A stretch of 9,095 nt of DNA, taken from the NCBI GenBank assembly GCA_024640445.1, contig JAHEEZ010000141.1, positions 1 to 9,095 of the forward strand, read 5' to 3'. The stretch is from Acidobacteriota bacterium (lineage in GTDB: Bacteria; Acidobacteriota; Blastocatellia; Pyrinomonadales; Pyrinomonadaceae). Of this stretch, positions 1-6,441 are shown piece by piece. The position numbers and the translations under genes are program-made. The notes below the pieces were generated by a model. It made no database searches. It was not told the origin of the DNA and worked only from the letters and a program-made list of their open reading frames with translations. The stretch's first letter is position 1. Every line of letters starts with the position of its first letter.

Positions 1-80
1 CCCTTGAACGGAAGGTCCAGCCTCCGCCACTCGGTGATGAAACTGAGCGTGAACTTTCGTGTGAATGGGCTTGGGGACAT
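1..80 (-). CDS. Partial N-terminus of unidentified protein, possibly tRNA(Ile)-lysidine synthase (TilS)
   Basis: An ATG at 80 on the minus strand opens a frame that runs off the window edge, giving 26 complete codons. The peptide starts MSPSPFTRKF and continues with an ITEWRRLDLPF stretch. It lies 40 bp downstream of the aroC stop and points the same way, so it could be the next gene of that operon. The 'TEWRRLxLP' segment reminds me of the region just before the PP-loop SGGxDS motif of TilS, the enzyme that converts cytidine 34 of tRNA-Ile2 to lysidine. That is recall, not a visible domain, because the diagnostic motif would lie outside the window. No strong ribosome binding site precedes the ATG. 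A competing plus-strand frame ends at 102. The existence of this gene is moderately likely; its identity is weak. Confidence 0.4.
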   Translation of the reverse strand, partial: MSPSPFTRKFTLSFITEWRRLDLPFK

Positions 81-120
81 TGTGGGCCGGCTCATCGCCT
101 AAGGTCGTCTTCCGGAAGGT

Positions 121-1287
121 CTAGAAATCGCTCAACTGGGCAATGTATCCTTCAAAGTTCCGCCGCATTTCGCCGATACTGTCGCCGCCGAATTTCTCAC
201 GCATCGCGCCCGCGAGAACGATGGCAAGCATCGACTCGCCGATGACGCCGGCGGCAGGCACGGCGGTAATATCAGATCTTTCGAAGGCCGCGAGGTCTTC
301 TTCTTTTGTGTCTATGTCGACCGAACGCAGAGGCTTTCGCAGCGTGGAGATCGGTTTCTTATAGCCTCTCACCCGAAGCTCTTCACCGTTTGTGATGCCG
401 CCTTCGAGGCCTCCTGCGCGGTTCGTCGAACGCCCAAACCCGGCATCACCAAATACGATCTCATCGTGAACTTCGGAACCGGGACGCCCGGCGTTCGCAA
501 CGCCATCGCCGATCTCAACCGCTTTGACCGCCGGGATAGACATGATCGCGCGGGCGATCCGGCCGTCAAGTTTTTCCCTCCACGATACGTGCGATCCGAG
601 ACCAGCGGGAAGCCCCTTCGCAACCACCTCGAACACGCCGCCGAGGGTATCACCATTCGCCTTTGCCTCATCGACGAGATCTACCATTTGCCGTTCCGCG
701 TTCTTGTCCCAACATCTCAACGGCGAATCGTCATCGATCGAAATTATCTCTTCCCAAGTGGCCGTAAGCGGATGTTCGGGAACGTGTCCCAACTTGACCA
801 CGTGGCTGCGCACTTCGATCCCGAACTCGAAGAGCAATGCCTTTGCGACTGCGCCGCAGGCCACGCGCGCTGCCGTTTCGCGCGCTGAAGCCCTCTCGAG
901 GATGTTTCGCAGATCCCGCGCCTCATATTTCTGACCGCCCGCAAGATCGGCGTGGCCAGGCCTCGGACGTTTGACGACGCGGTCGTTCGCAGGAGCTTCC
1001 GAAAGTTCGGACACTGACATCACATCCTGCCAGTGAACAAAATCCCGATTTTCGATCAAAAGTGTTACCGGCGATCCGATCGCGGTGCCGTGACGGACTC
1101 CGGAGATGATCTCGACGGTGTCCTGTTCGATCTTCATACGCCCGCCGCGTCCGTAACCCAACTGGCGGCGGCGAAGTTCTTCGTTGATGCGGGCTTCATC
1201 GACCGGAAGACCCGAAGGCAGCCCTTCGACTATCGCGACCAGCGCCTTACCGTGCGACTCTCCCGCTGTGGTGAACTCAAACTTCAT
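121..1287 (-). CDS. aroC: Chorismate synthase AroC
   Basis: Chorismate synthase converts 5-enolpyruvylshikimate-3-phosphate (EPSP) to chorismate, the last step of the shikimate pathway. It uses reduced FMN in the cytoplasm and works as a tetramer. The 388-residue protein has the family's usual length for the longer bacterial type. Visible signatures are GESHG at residues 9-13, the RRRQLGYGRGGRM stretch at about 39-51 (substrate and FMN contacts), RPGHADLAGGQKY at 109-121, and RASARETAARVACGA at about 132-146. Further on come the GGLEGGITNGE segment and a C-terminal DITAVPAAGVIGESM motif. Nothing essential appears to be missing. The ATG at 1287 lies inside the last codons of the upstream transporter gene (11-bp overlap), and a weak GGAAA precedes it. 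Expression is therefore probably coupled to that gene. No hairpin with a U-tract follows the stop, so transcription may continue leftward. Confidence 0.97.
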   Translation of the reverse strand: MKFEFTTAGESHGKALVAIVEGLPSGLPVDEARINEELRRRQLGYGRGGRMKIEQDTVEIISGVRHGTAIGSPVTLLIENRDFVHWQDVMSVSELSEAPANDRVVKRPRPGHADLAGGQKYEARDLRNILERASARETAARVACGAVAKALLFEFGIEVRSHVVKLGHVPEHPLTATWEEIISIDDDSPLRCWDKNAERQMVDLVDEAKANGDTLGGVFEVVAKGLPAGLGSHVSWREKLDGRIARAIMSIPAVKAVEIGDGVANAGRPGSEVHDEIVFGDAGFGRSTNRAGGLEGGITNGEELRVRGYKKPISTLRKPLRSVDIDTKEEDLAAFERSDITAVPAAGVIGESMLAIVLAGAMREKFGGDSIGEMRRNFEGYIAQLSDF

Positions 1288-2200
1288 CTTGTATTTCCAT
1301 GATCTCCGCGGAAGCGCCCACCACGCCGTGCCTGCGCCGTTTTCTGAAGACTATCAGTCCGACTCCTGAAAGTATCAAGGCGCCTCCGACCAGCACCTGC
1401 GGACGAAATGTCTCACCCAGAAATATGCTGCCAAAGAGAACCGCGATCAAAGGCGTCACCAACGCGATCGTCATCGCTTTTGTAGACTCCACTCGTCTCA
1501 ACAGCCAGTAGTAAAGCCAAAATGCGGCGATAGTACCGACAAACGTAAGGAACAGCACACTAATGATCGCCCTTGAGCCATAGCTGAACCTGAAGGGATT
1601 TCCTTCAAACGCGAGTCCCATCAGAACGAGCGGGCCAAGGCCGCAAAGCATCTGGCCGAAAACAAGGCTTTCCGGGCTTAGGCCGCTGCCTTTTGCTTTG
1701 GTCAGTATCGAAGCGTGAGCTGCCGCGTATGCACCTATCACTATACCAACAGAGCCGGCAAAGGCCATATAGTTCTCAACTCTCAATTGGTCGAAAAATA
1801 TCACGCCAACGCCAAGCAAACCTATCGCCAGCGCTCCGGCTTTCAGCCATGTAAACCGTTCCTCCGGAAGGTAAAGCCTGGCAAGCACAAGACCGAAAAC
1901 AGGTATCGTCGCCTGAAGGACCGCCGCGAGACCCGATGTGATATGAAGCTCGCTCCAAAACACCAGGCTGTAATTGATCGAAAATTGAAGAATGCCGGTG
2001 ACCGAAAGAAGTTTCCAGTGGGTGAGGGACCTTGGAAATCGTCCCCCTCCTAAACGTATGACGGCGCCGAGCACGATCACCGCCAGGCCAAACCTGAGAT
2101 AGGCGAAGGTTATCGGAGGGATCTCTGTCAGGCCCACCTTGATGAACAGCCAGGTGGTTCCCCAGATCAGACAGAGGATGAGCCAGACGAGTATTTTCAT
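1277..2200 (-). CDS. EamA-family (drug/metabolite transporter superfamily) inner-membrane transporter
   Basis: This 307-residue, very hydrophobic protein has the two-repeat architecture of EamA/DMT transporters, with about ten membrane-spanning helices. The N-terminal repeat (about residues 2-135) opens with the typical WGTTWLFIKVGL motif, followed by PPITFAYLRF. The second repeat covers about 150-287 and ends in GGALILSGVGLIVF. A basic segment, RKRRRH, and a short polar tail follow, consistent with a cytoplasmic C-terminus. Family members export amino acids, metabolites or drugs, usually driven by proton exchange. The substrate cannot be read from the sequence. The gene starts 27 bp after the rsmD stop and its 3' end overlaps aroC by 11 bp, so the three probably share a transcript. 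The link to aroC could hint at an aromatic compound as cargo, but that is only a guess. The Shine-Dalgarno sequence is weak. Confidence 0.93.
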   Translation of the reverse strand: MKILVWLILCLIWGTTWLFIKVGLTEIPPITFAYLRFGLAVIVLGAVIRLGGGRFPRSLTHWKLLSVTGILQFSINYSLVFWSELHITSGLAAVLQATIPVFGLVLARLYLPEERFTWLKAGALAIGLLGVGVIFFDQLRVENYMAFAGSVGIVIGAYAAAHASILTKAKGSGLSPESLVFGQMLCGLGPLVLMGLAFEGNPFRFSYGSRAIISVLFLTFVGTIAAFWLYYWLLRRVESTKAMTIALVTPLIAVLFGSIFLGETFRPQVLVGGALILSGVGLIVFRKRRRHGVVGASAEIMEIQDEV

Positions 2201-2227
2201 TTGCAGTACCGATTCAGAAAGAACCCC

Positions 2228-2782
2228 TTAACGCCTTTCGAAAAAACTCAGGCAGGTCTCTCCCTGCTTCAGCAGCCGCCAGCGCCGAAGCTCACCAACC
2301 TCGTCCGGCACAAAGTTCTTCGAATGGTGCTCAACGATCAAAACGCCTCCGGCGTCAAGCGGTGAATTTTCCGCGCCTCCTACCGCATCCAGTACATCGT
2401 CGTATGGCTCCGCGTACGGCGGATCGTAGAAGATGATGTCCCAAACCCGGCCCGTATACTTCGCCAGGAACTTTTCCGACTCAATGCAGAATATCTCCGT
2501 CTTTTCCTCCGGAACTTTTAGATTGTCCAGATTCTCCTCGATCAGACCACACGCCTTTCTGGCCTTGTCGACAAAAGTAACGAATCCGGCACCCCTTGAA
2601 ACTGCCTCGATCCCGACCGCGCCGGTACCGGCGCAAAGATCCAGGAACTTCGTATCCTCGCCGATCTCCGGCGCCAGAATGTTAAAAAGCGTTTCGCGCA
2701 GACGGTCGGAAGTGGGCCTGGTTCTAGCTCCGGAGGGGCCCCTAAGAACCCTGCCGCCGTATATTCCCGAAATTACCCTCAT
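2228..2782 (-). CDS. rsmD: 16S rRNA (guanine(966)-N(2))-methyltransferase RsmD
   Basis: RsmD methylates N2 of G966 (E. coli numbering) in helix 31 of 16S rRNA, using S-adenosylmethionine, late in small-subunit assembly. From the ATG at 2782 the protein has 184 residues, the normal family size. The start is set by homology: MRVISGIYGGRVL is the conserved N-terminal beta-hairpin of the family. The frame stays open upstream to 3028, but those 82 residues do not look like protein. Key motifs are RPTSDRLRETLFNIL at 22-36, the SAM-binding FLDLCAGTG at 46-54 with VDKA at 71-74, and the catalytic FYDPPY at 118-123. The C-terminal end is LSFFERR. Upstream lies a 355-bp gap that separates it from a second RsmD-like gene. 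The coaD gene that often neighbours rsmD is absent. The GGGAACGG upstream of the ATG is only a weak ribosome binding site. Confidence 0.94.
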   Translation of the reverse strand: MRVISGIYGGRVLRGPSGARTRPTSDRLRETLFNILAPEIGEDTKFLDLCAGTGAVGIEAVSRGAGFVTFVDKARKACGLIEENLDNLKVPEEKTEIFCIESEKFLAKYTGRVWDIIFYDPPYAEPYDDVLDAVGGAENSPLDAGGVLIVEHHSKNFVPDEVGELRRWRLLKQGETCLSFFERR

Positions 2783-3137
2783 GATAAACAGCCGTTCCCG
2801 CTTCCGGATTTGAAGACCGGTGCGCCCGATCAACCATTCGGTCCCAACTCCAGGACGGATCAAGACGTGCCGCAAGTCAGACGCGCGAGAGGATATTCTA
2901 ACGTGATACTTTGCCGGTAGGAAATTCGGATCCGAAGCTGACTGGCGAACTCGCGGTCCACGCGAACGAAGCTGGGATAAGAGCGGCGATCCGGAACGCA
3001 CCGATCTGAGGGTACATTCCTGTCTCAATCGCTCTTCGGTCGTTGGGACTTCGCCACAGAGTGCGCGTTCAATTCACGACGAGATGGCGGAGAGTCTTTC
3101 CCGCAAGGAACCGACAGACCAGAAGGGCATATTGCCT
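2783..3137 (-). other. 355-bp intergenic/leader region between the two RsmD-type genes
   Basis: No convincing gene is present. On the minus strand the segment holds a TAGAAT hexamer (plus-strand ATTCTA, 2895-2900), a fair -10 box for rsmD, but the -35 position 17 bp upstream reads TTCCTA and is poor. Just upstream of that lies a perfect 12-bp palindrome, TTCGGATCCGAA (2925-2936). Closer to rsmD is a tRNA-like half (2804-2851, listed separately). The frame in phase with rsmD is open to 3028, but its translation is rich in Arg and Ser without recognisable motifs. No hairpin followed by a U-tract was found after the upstream methyltransferase gene, so read-through into rsmD is possible. Confidence 0.5.
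2804..2851 (-). other. tRNA-Ser/tRNA-Sec-like 5' half in the rsmD leader (not a complete tRNA)
   Basis: Read on the minus strand from 2851, the sequence begins GGAGTTGGGACCGAATGGTT. It contains a possible D-arm, CCGA-ATGGTTGA-TCGG, then a possible anticodon arm, CCGG-TCTTCAAAT-CCGG. In a normal seven-base loop CTTCAAA the anticodon would be UCA, which reads UGA. The closing pair next to the loop is a T-T mismatch. No T-arm (GTTCRANNC), no 3' acceptor strand complementary to the 5' GGAGTTG, and no CCA follow; instead the rsmD start codon comes 21 bases later. It is therefore at most a truncated tRNA relic or a structured leader, and chance resemblance cannot be excluded. Confidence 0.25.
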
Positions 3138-3905
3138 TCACGCCTTCCTGTCATAAAAGCTGAGGGAATCGTTTCCGATACCTACCAAACTCCTGCGCTT
3201 CAGAACCCCAAGATTCTCCGCAAAGAACATCTCCGGGTGATGCCTGATCACAAAGATACCCCTGGGCCGAACGATCGTCCCGGATCCGACCACCGAAAGC
3301 GCGCTACCATAATCTGCGTCGTATGGCGGGTCGTAGAAGGCGATATCCCAGAAACGGCGCTTCTCTGACATCCGCTTAAGGAACCCCTCGGTTTCCTCTT
3401 CGAAGACCTCCCCGTGGCTGCCGTTGACACCGACGGCCTTCAGGTTTTCACGGATCTGCGAGCAGCGCCTTGCCTTCCTTTCTACAAAACTGCCGAGCAG
3501 TGCGCCTCGCGAGATCGCCTCGATCCCGATCATTCCGGTTCCCGCGCACAGATCCAGGAACCTTGCTGCCCTTACTTTCTTTCCAAGGATCCGGAACAAT
3601 TCGATCCGGTCCTCCTTCGGCATGGGAACGGTATCCATGATCCGGGAATGAACAACCTGGCTCGCCAAATACTTGCCTTCTGTGATCTGTCCATCGTCCG
3701 ATATTTCCGGGCGTGGCAAATCAACCTCAATCCCGCCAGAGCGTGAAGAACTCTTCTTGCGCCGCCCGGCCATGCCGGCTTCACCGGACATCCGCACATG
3801 ACGTTTTCGTTGACTGTCGCGGGAATCGCCGCCTTTGCGTTTATGAAAGGTATTTGCTGAAGACTTCCTGGGTGAGTTTCTGCCGTCTCCGATCATCTTG
3901 ACCAT
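3138..3905 (-). CDS. Divergent RsmD-like SAM-dependent methyltransferase with basic N-terminal extension
   Basis: This second RsmD-fold protein (255 residues from the first ATG) is clearly related to the rsmD product downstream but diverged. It keeps the SAM-binding FLDLCAGTG at 116-124, the acidic VERKA after the second strand (about 141-145), and the catalytic YDPPY at 181-185. It ends LSFYDRKA, like the LSFFERR of RsmD. The N-terminal region differs: the family's RPTxDRxRExLFNxL is replaced by VPMPKEDRIELFRIL, and the glycine-rich hairpin by an ITEGKYLASQVVHS stretch. Before it come about 57 residues rich in Lys, Arg, Ser and Gly, probably disordered and nucleic-acid binding. The start is uncertain: ATGs occur at 3905, 3896, 3791 and 3773. 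Only the last has a plausible Shine-Dalgarno sequence (GGTGAAG), which would give 211 residues. DPPY predicts an exocyclic amino-group methyltransferase acting on nucleic acid. The target is unknown, and G966 is presumably covered by the neighbour. Confidence 0.82.
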   Translation of the reverse strand: MVKMIGDGRNSPRKSSANTFHKRKGGDSRDSQRKRHVRMSGEAGMAGRRKKSSSRSGGIEVDLPRPEISDDGQITEGKYLASQVVHSRIMDTVPMPKEDRIELFRILGKKVRAARFLDLCAGTGMIGIEAISRGALLGSFVERKARRCSQIRENLKAVGVNGSHGEVFEEETEGFLKRMSEKRRFWDIAFYDPPYDADYGSALSVVGSGTIVRPRGIFVIRHHPEMFFAENLGVLKRRSLVGIGNDSLSFYDRKA

Positions 3906-3911
3906 CCGGAA

Positions 3912-3917
3912 ATTGTA
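3912..3917 (-). promoter_or_regulatory. Possible -10 hexamer TACAAT before the RsmD-like gene
   Basis: The minus strand reads TACAAT here, one mismatch from the TATAAT consensus. It sits between the recG terminator and the RsmD-like gene, where a new promoter is expected. The region 17 bp upstream reads GGTGAG and is not a good -35 box. A transcript starting about seven bases downstream would begin at or beside the ATG at 3905. That means either leaderless translation from there or use of a later start such as the ATG at 3773. Confidence 0.25.
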
Positions 3918-3993
3918 AGAATGCTTTGCACGAACTCACCGGCCAGGAGCGCAGGACCAAAAGGGATTGTGGGACGGCCGGCGCGAAATTCGC

Positions 3994-4031
3994 AAAAAAA
4001 TCCGGTTCTGATGCGACGCGGGAACGGATTT
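3994..4031 (-). terminator. Rho-independent terminator after recG
   Basis: On the minus strand AAATCCG-TTC pairs with GAA-C-CGGATTT, ten base pairs with one bulged C around a 13-base loop. The hairpin (3998-4031) runs straight into a tract of seven T residues (3994-4000, partly in the stem). It lies about 60 bases past the recG stop and ends the secreted-protein/HEXXH/recG unit. The remaining bases of the 188-bp gap (3906-4093) hold no gene that I can support. Confidence 0.75.
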
Positions 4032-4093
4032 GGGGAGATTTAATCAGAAAACTGTCTTATTTTCAAACAATTTCGCTCGCAGCACGGGACGGC

Positions 4094-6409
4094 TCATCCA
4101 ACGCTACCAAGCCTGAAACGGGGATCTCTTGCGATCACATCCTTAAGCCGTTCTGTTTCCTGGCTCAATTCCGGAGAGTCCAGGTAGCGCTCGGCTTCCT
4201 GCTTTGCAGCCTCCAGGACTGTCAAATCGCGGACGATATTTCCGAGTCGAAACGTCCTGATTCCGGACTGGCGCGTGCCGAGGATCTCTCCCTGGCCCCG
4301 GATCTCAAGGTCTTTCTCGGCGATCTTAAAGCCGTCGCTTGTCTCCTCCATAATTCCGAGCCTTTCTTTCGCAATGGCGGTCTTCTTGTCCCCTGTGAGC
4401 AAAACACAGAACGACTGTTCGGCTCCGCGCCCGACCCGGCCTCTCAACTGATGCAGCTGCGAGAGACCGAAGCGTTCAGCATGCTCGATCACCATCAGAG
4501 ACGCGTTCGGAACATCAACCCCGACCTCGATTACCGTCGTTGAAACGAGCAGGTCCAGTCCGCCGGAGACGAATTCCCGCATTATTGCCTCCTTTTCATC
4601 TGGTTTCAGCCGACCGTGAAGAAGGCCTACCCTACGGTCCGGAAAGACCTTGTCCCGCAGTTCCTCAAACATCTTCGTCGCGGCTTTCAGGTCAAGCTTT
4701 TCCGATTCTTCGATCAACGGATACACTACATACACCTGGCGGCCGCCCTCTATCTCACGCTCGATCCCCTTGTAGACCCCTTTTCGCTGATCTTCACCAA
4801 CAACGACAGTCTTAATGGGTGTTCTTCCCGGTGGGAGTTCGTCGATCACGGAAACATCCAGGTCACCATAGACGGTCATCGCGAGCGAGCGGGGGATCGG
4901 AGTGGCGGTCATTACGAGGACGTCGGGGTTATAGCCGCGCTCTTTCAATTCGGCCCTTTGGAGAACTCCAAACCTATGCTGTTCGTCTATAACCGCCAGT
5001 CCCAGTTTCTCGAATTCCACCTTGTCCTGGATCAATGCGTGGGTTCCGATAAGAGCCCGAACCTCGCCTTCCGCGATCGCCTTGTGCACTCTTCTCTTCT
5101 CGGCCGCCTTCATACTCCCGATCAGAAGTGCCGTCTCGTATCCGGTACCCTCGAACAAAGCGGCGGCATTGCGCGCGTGCTGTTCAGCGAGTATTTCCGT
5201 CGGCGCCATAATCGCCGCCTGATACCCGCTCTCCATTGCCGTGAACATCGCGAGAAACGCTACGATCGTCTTCCCGCTGCCGACATCCCCCTGGATAAGG
5301 CGGTTCATCGGCGAACCGGACTGCATATCTTTGAAGATCGAGTCGATGACCTTTTTCTGGGCGGAGGTCAACTCAAACGGCAGAAGCTCCGAAATCCGTG
5401 CGAGCGTCTCTGGCGAGATCGATATATTCGCGCCTTTCGGCTCTTTGGTCCTAGTGGACCGCATCACCTGGAGTGCGAATGTGACCCAGAAGAACTCCTC
5501 GAAGATCAGCCGGCGATGGGCCTCACTGCGAAATGCAGCATACTTGGCGAGCTCTGCATCATCCGGCGGAAAGTGGATCTGGCGAAGCGCTTCCGCTCTT
5601 GAGACAAGATTCAGACGTTCGCAGATCTCAACCGGCAGACGATCCTCTATGGAAGAATCGTCCAGATTCTGGAGGATGTCGAAGAAGATCTCACGGAGGC
5701 GCTTCGTGCGAAAAGGACCAAGCTTCCGATAGACCGGAACACGTCGCCCAACATGCACCGCGGTGAATTCCGGGCTTCCCTCGTCTTCCTCGAGCTCGTC
5801 GGCGGCCTTTTCGTCGGCGGCCGGTTCAGCGAACGTATCCTCTACTTCCTGTGTTCCAAGTAGACCGAACCCGTCCGGCTCATCATCAGGAAGGAACTCA
5901 AGTTCGTCGGGCTTGTTCAGCTTTAACGAGAATGTGTTCCGCCTGTTGTCCCATTCCCACTTTCCGTAAGCCACGAATCGGGTACCGTTTGCGAACTTTT
6001 GCTTCCAGTAGTCGATTATCCGCGCTCCGCCCTTACCCGAGACGAACCACCACACGACAACCGGTTTGCGTGTCCGCTCCCGATCGCCGGCTGTCACTTC
6101 GAAAATGTAAAGCGCCGGCGCTCCTTTCGGGCGATTACGTCCTACCTTGTAGCCGCCCGCAACACGTGTGTGAAGAACGACCGAGCTTTCGATCCCATCG
6201 TAAAGTTCATCGATCGCCCTGGTATCGGATCGATCTTCATACCGCATCGGGACGTAACCGAGCAAATCCCCGACGTTGGCCTCATCGACGTCGGTTTTTC
6301 CCGCATACACCGCCGCCGCGGCCGCCAGTTTTCTGGCAAGCGCAGTCGAAAGACCCGCGATGCCGGCCTTCTGCAGATCGACTAGTTTTGTTTCCGGGGT
6401 GACCGTCAT
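4094..6409 (-). CDS. recG: ATP-dependent DNA helicase RecG
   Basis: RecG is a monomeric superfamily 2 double-stranded DNA translocase that regresses stalled replication forks and processes Holliday junctions and R-loops. From the ATG at 6409 the protein has 771 residues, within the family range. The N-terminal wedge/OB-fold region (to about 290) includes the GDLLGYVPMRYEDRS signature (about 47-61). The helicase core shows Walker A GDVGSGKT (374-381), the RecG-type DEQHRFG box (475-481), TATPIPRSL (501-509), STTVIEVGVDVP (623-634) and QLRGRVGRG (654-662). The C-terminal TRG region ends FRLGSVG. An acidic, low-complexity insert (about 186-214, rich in Glu, Asp and Ala) interrupts the wedge domain just before the PVYRKLGPF motif. 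The frame extends upstream to a TTG at 6460 that overlaps the preceding gene, but ATG 6409 leaves a clean 32-bp spacer. Neither start has a strong ribosome binding site. Confidence 0.96.
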   Translation of the reverse strand: MTVTPETKLVDLQKAGIAGLSTALARKLAAAAAVYAGKTDVDEANVGDLLGYVPMRYEDRSDTRAIDELYDGIESSVVLHTRVAGGYKVGRNRPKGAPALYIFEVTAGDRERTRKPVVVWWFVSGKGGARIIDYWKQKFANGTRFVAYGKWEWDNRRNTFSLKLNKPDELEFLPDDEPDGFGLLGTQEVEDTFAEPAADEKAADELEEDEGSPEFTAVHVGRRVPVYRKLGPFRTKRLREIFFDILQNLDDSSIEDRLPVEICERLNLVSRAEALRQIHFPPDDAELAKYAAFRSEAHRRLIFEEFFWVTFALQVMRSTRTKEPKGANISISPETLARISELLPFELTSAQKKVIDSIFKDMQSGSPMNRLIQGDVGSGKTIVAFLAMFTAMESGYQAAIMAPTEILAEQHARNAAALFEGTGYETALLIGSMKAAEKRRVHKAIAEGEVRALIGTHALIQDKVEFEKLGLAVIDEQHRFGVLQRAELKERGYNPDVLVMTATPIPRSLAMTVYGDLDVSVIDELPPGRTPIKTVVVGEDQRKGVYKGIEREIEGGRQVYVVYPLIEESEKLDLKAATKMFEELRDKVFPDRRVGLLHGRLKPDEKEAIMREFVSGGLDLLVSTTVIEVGVDVPNASLMVIEHAERFGLSQLHQLRGRVGRGAEQSFCVLLTGDKKTAIAKERLGIMEETSDGFKIAEKDLEIRGQGEILGTRQSGIRTFRLGNIVRDLTVLEAAKQEAERYLDSPELSQETERLKDVIARDPRFRLGSVG

Positions 6410-6441
6410 TGCAGACCGATATTGAATGGTGATTACGCCCT

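Noticed and set aside
1..102. Plus-strand C-terminal coding fragment ending at TAA 102
   Set aside because: It is codon-plausible but would be the only plus-strand gene in the window, and it overlaps a more protein-like minus-strand start. It is not fully excluded.
108..117. Palindrome CTTCCGGAAG after aroC as a terminator
   Set aside because: A ten-base palindrome with no loop and no U-tract is not enough for termination.
466..888. Plus-strand frame of 140 codons inside aroC
   Set aside because: It is antisense to conserved chorismate synthase sequence and has no recognisable motif.
2730..2851. Complete tRNA-Sec or tRNA-Ser gene
   Set aside because: No T-arm, no 3' acceptor strand pairing with GGAGTTG and no CCA; the sequence runs into the rsmD coding region.
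2783..3028. N-terminal extension of RsmD by 82 residues (in-frame to 3028)
   Set aside because: The added peptide is Arg/Ser-rich without motifs and precedes the conserved family N-terminus MRVISGIYGG, and the family length is met from ATG 2782.
4616..5602. Plus-strand open frame of 328 codons inside recG
   Set aside because: It is fully antisense to the conserved helicase domains of recG and its translation shows no protein-like motifs.
5851..6402. Plus-strand open frame of 183 codons opposite the 5' part of recG
   Set aside because: It is antisense to a well-supported coding sequence, with an Arg/Pro/Ser-rich composition typical of a shadow frame.
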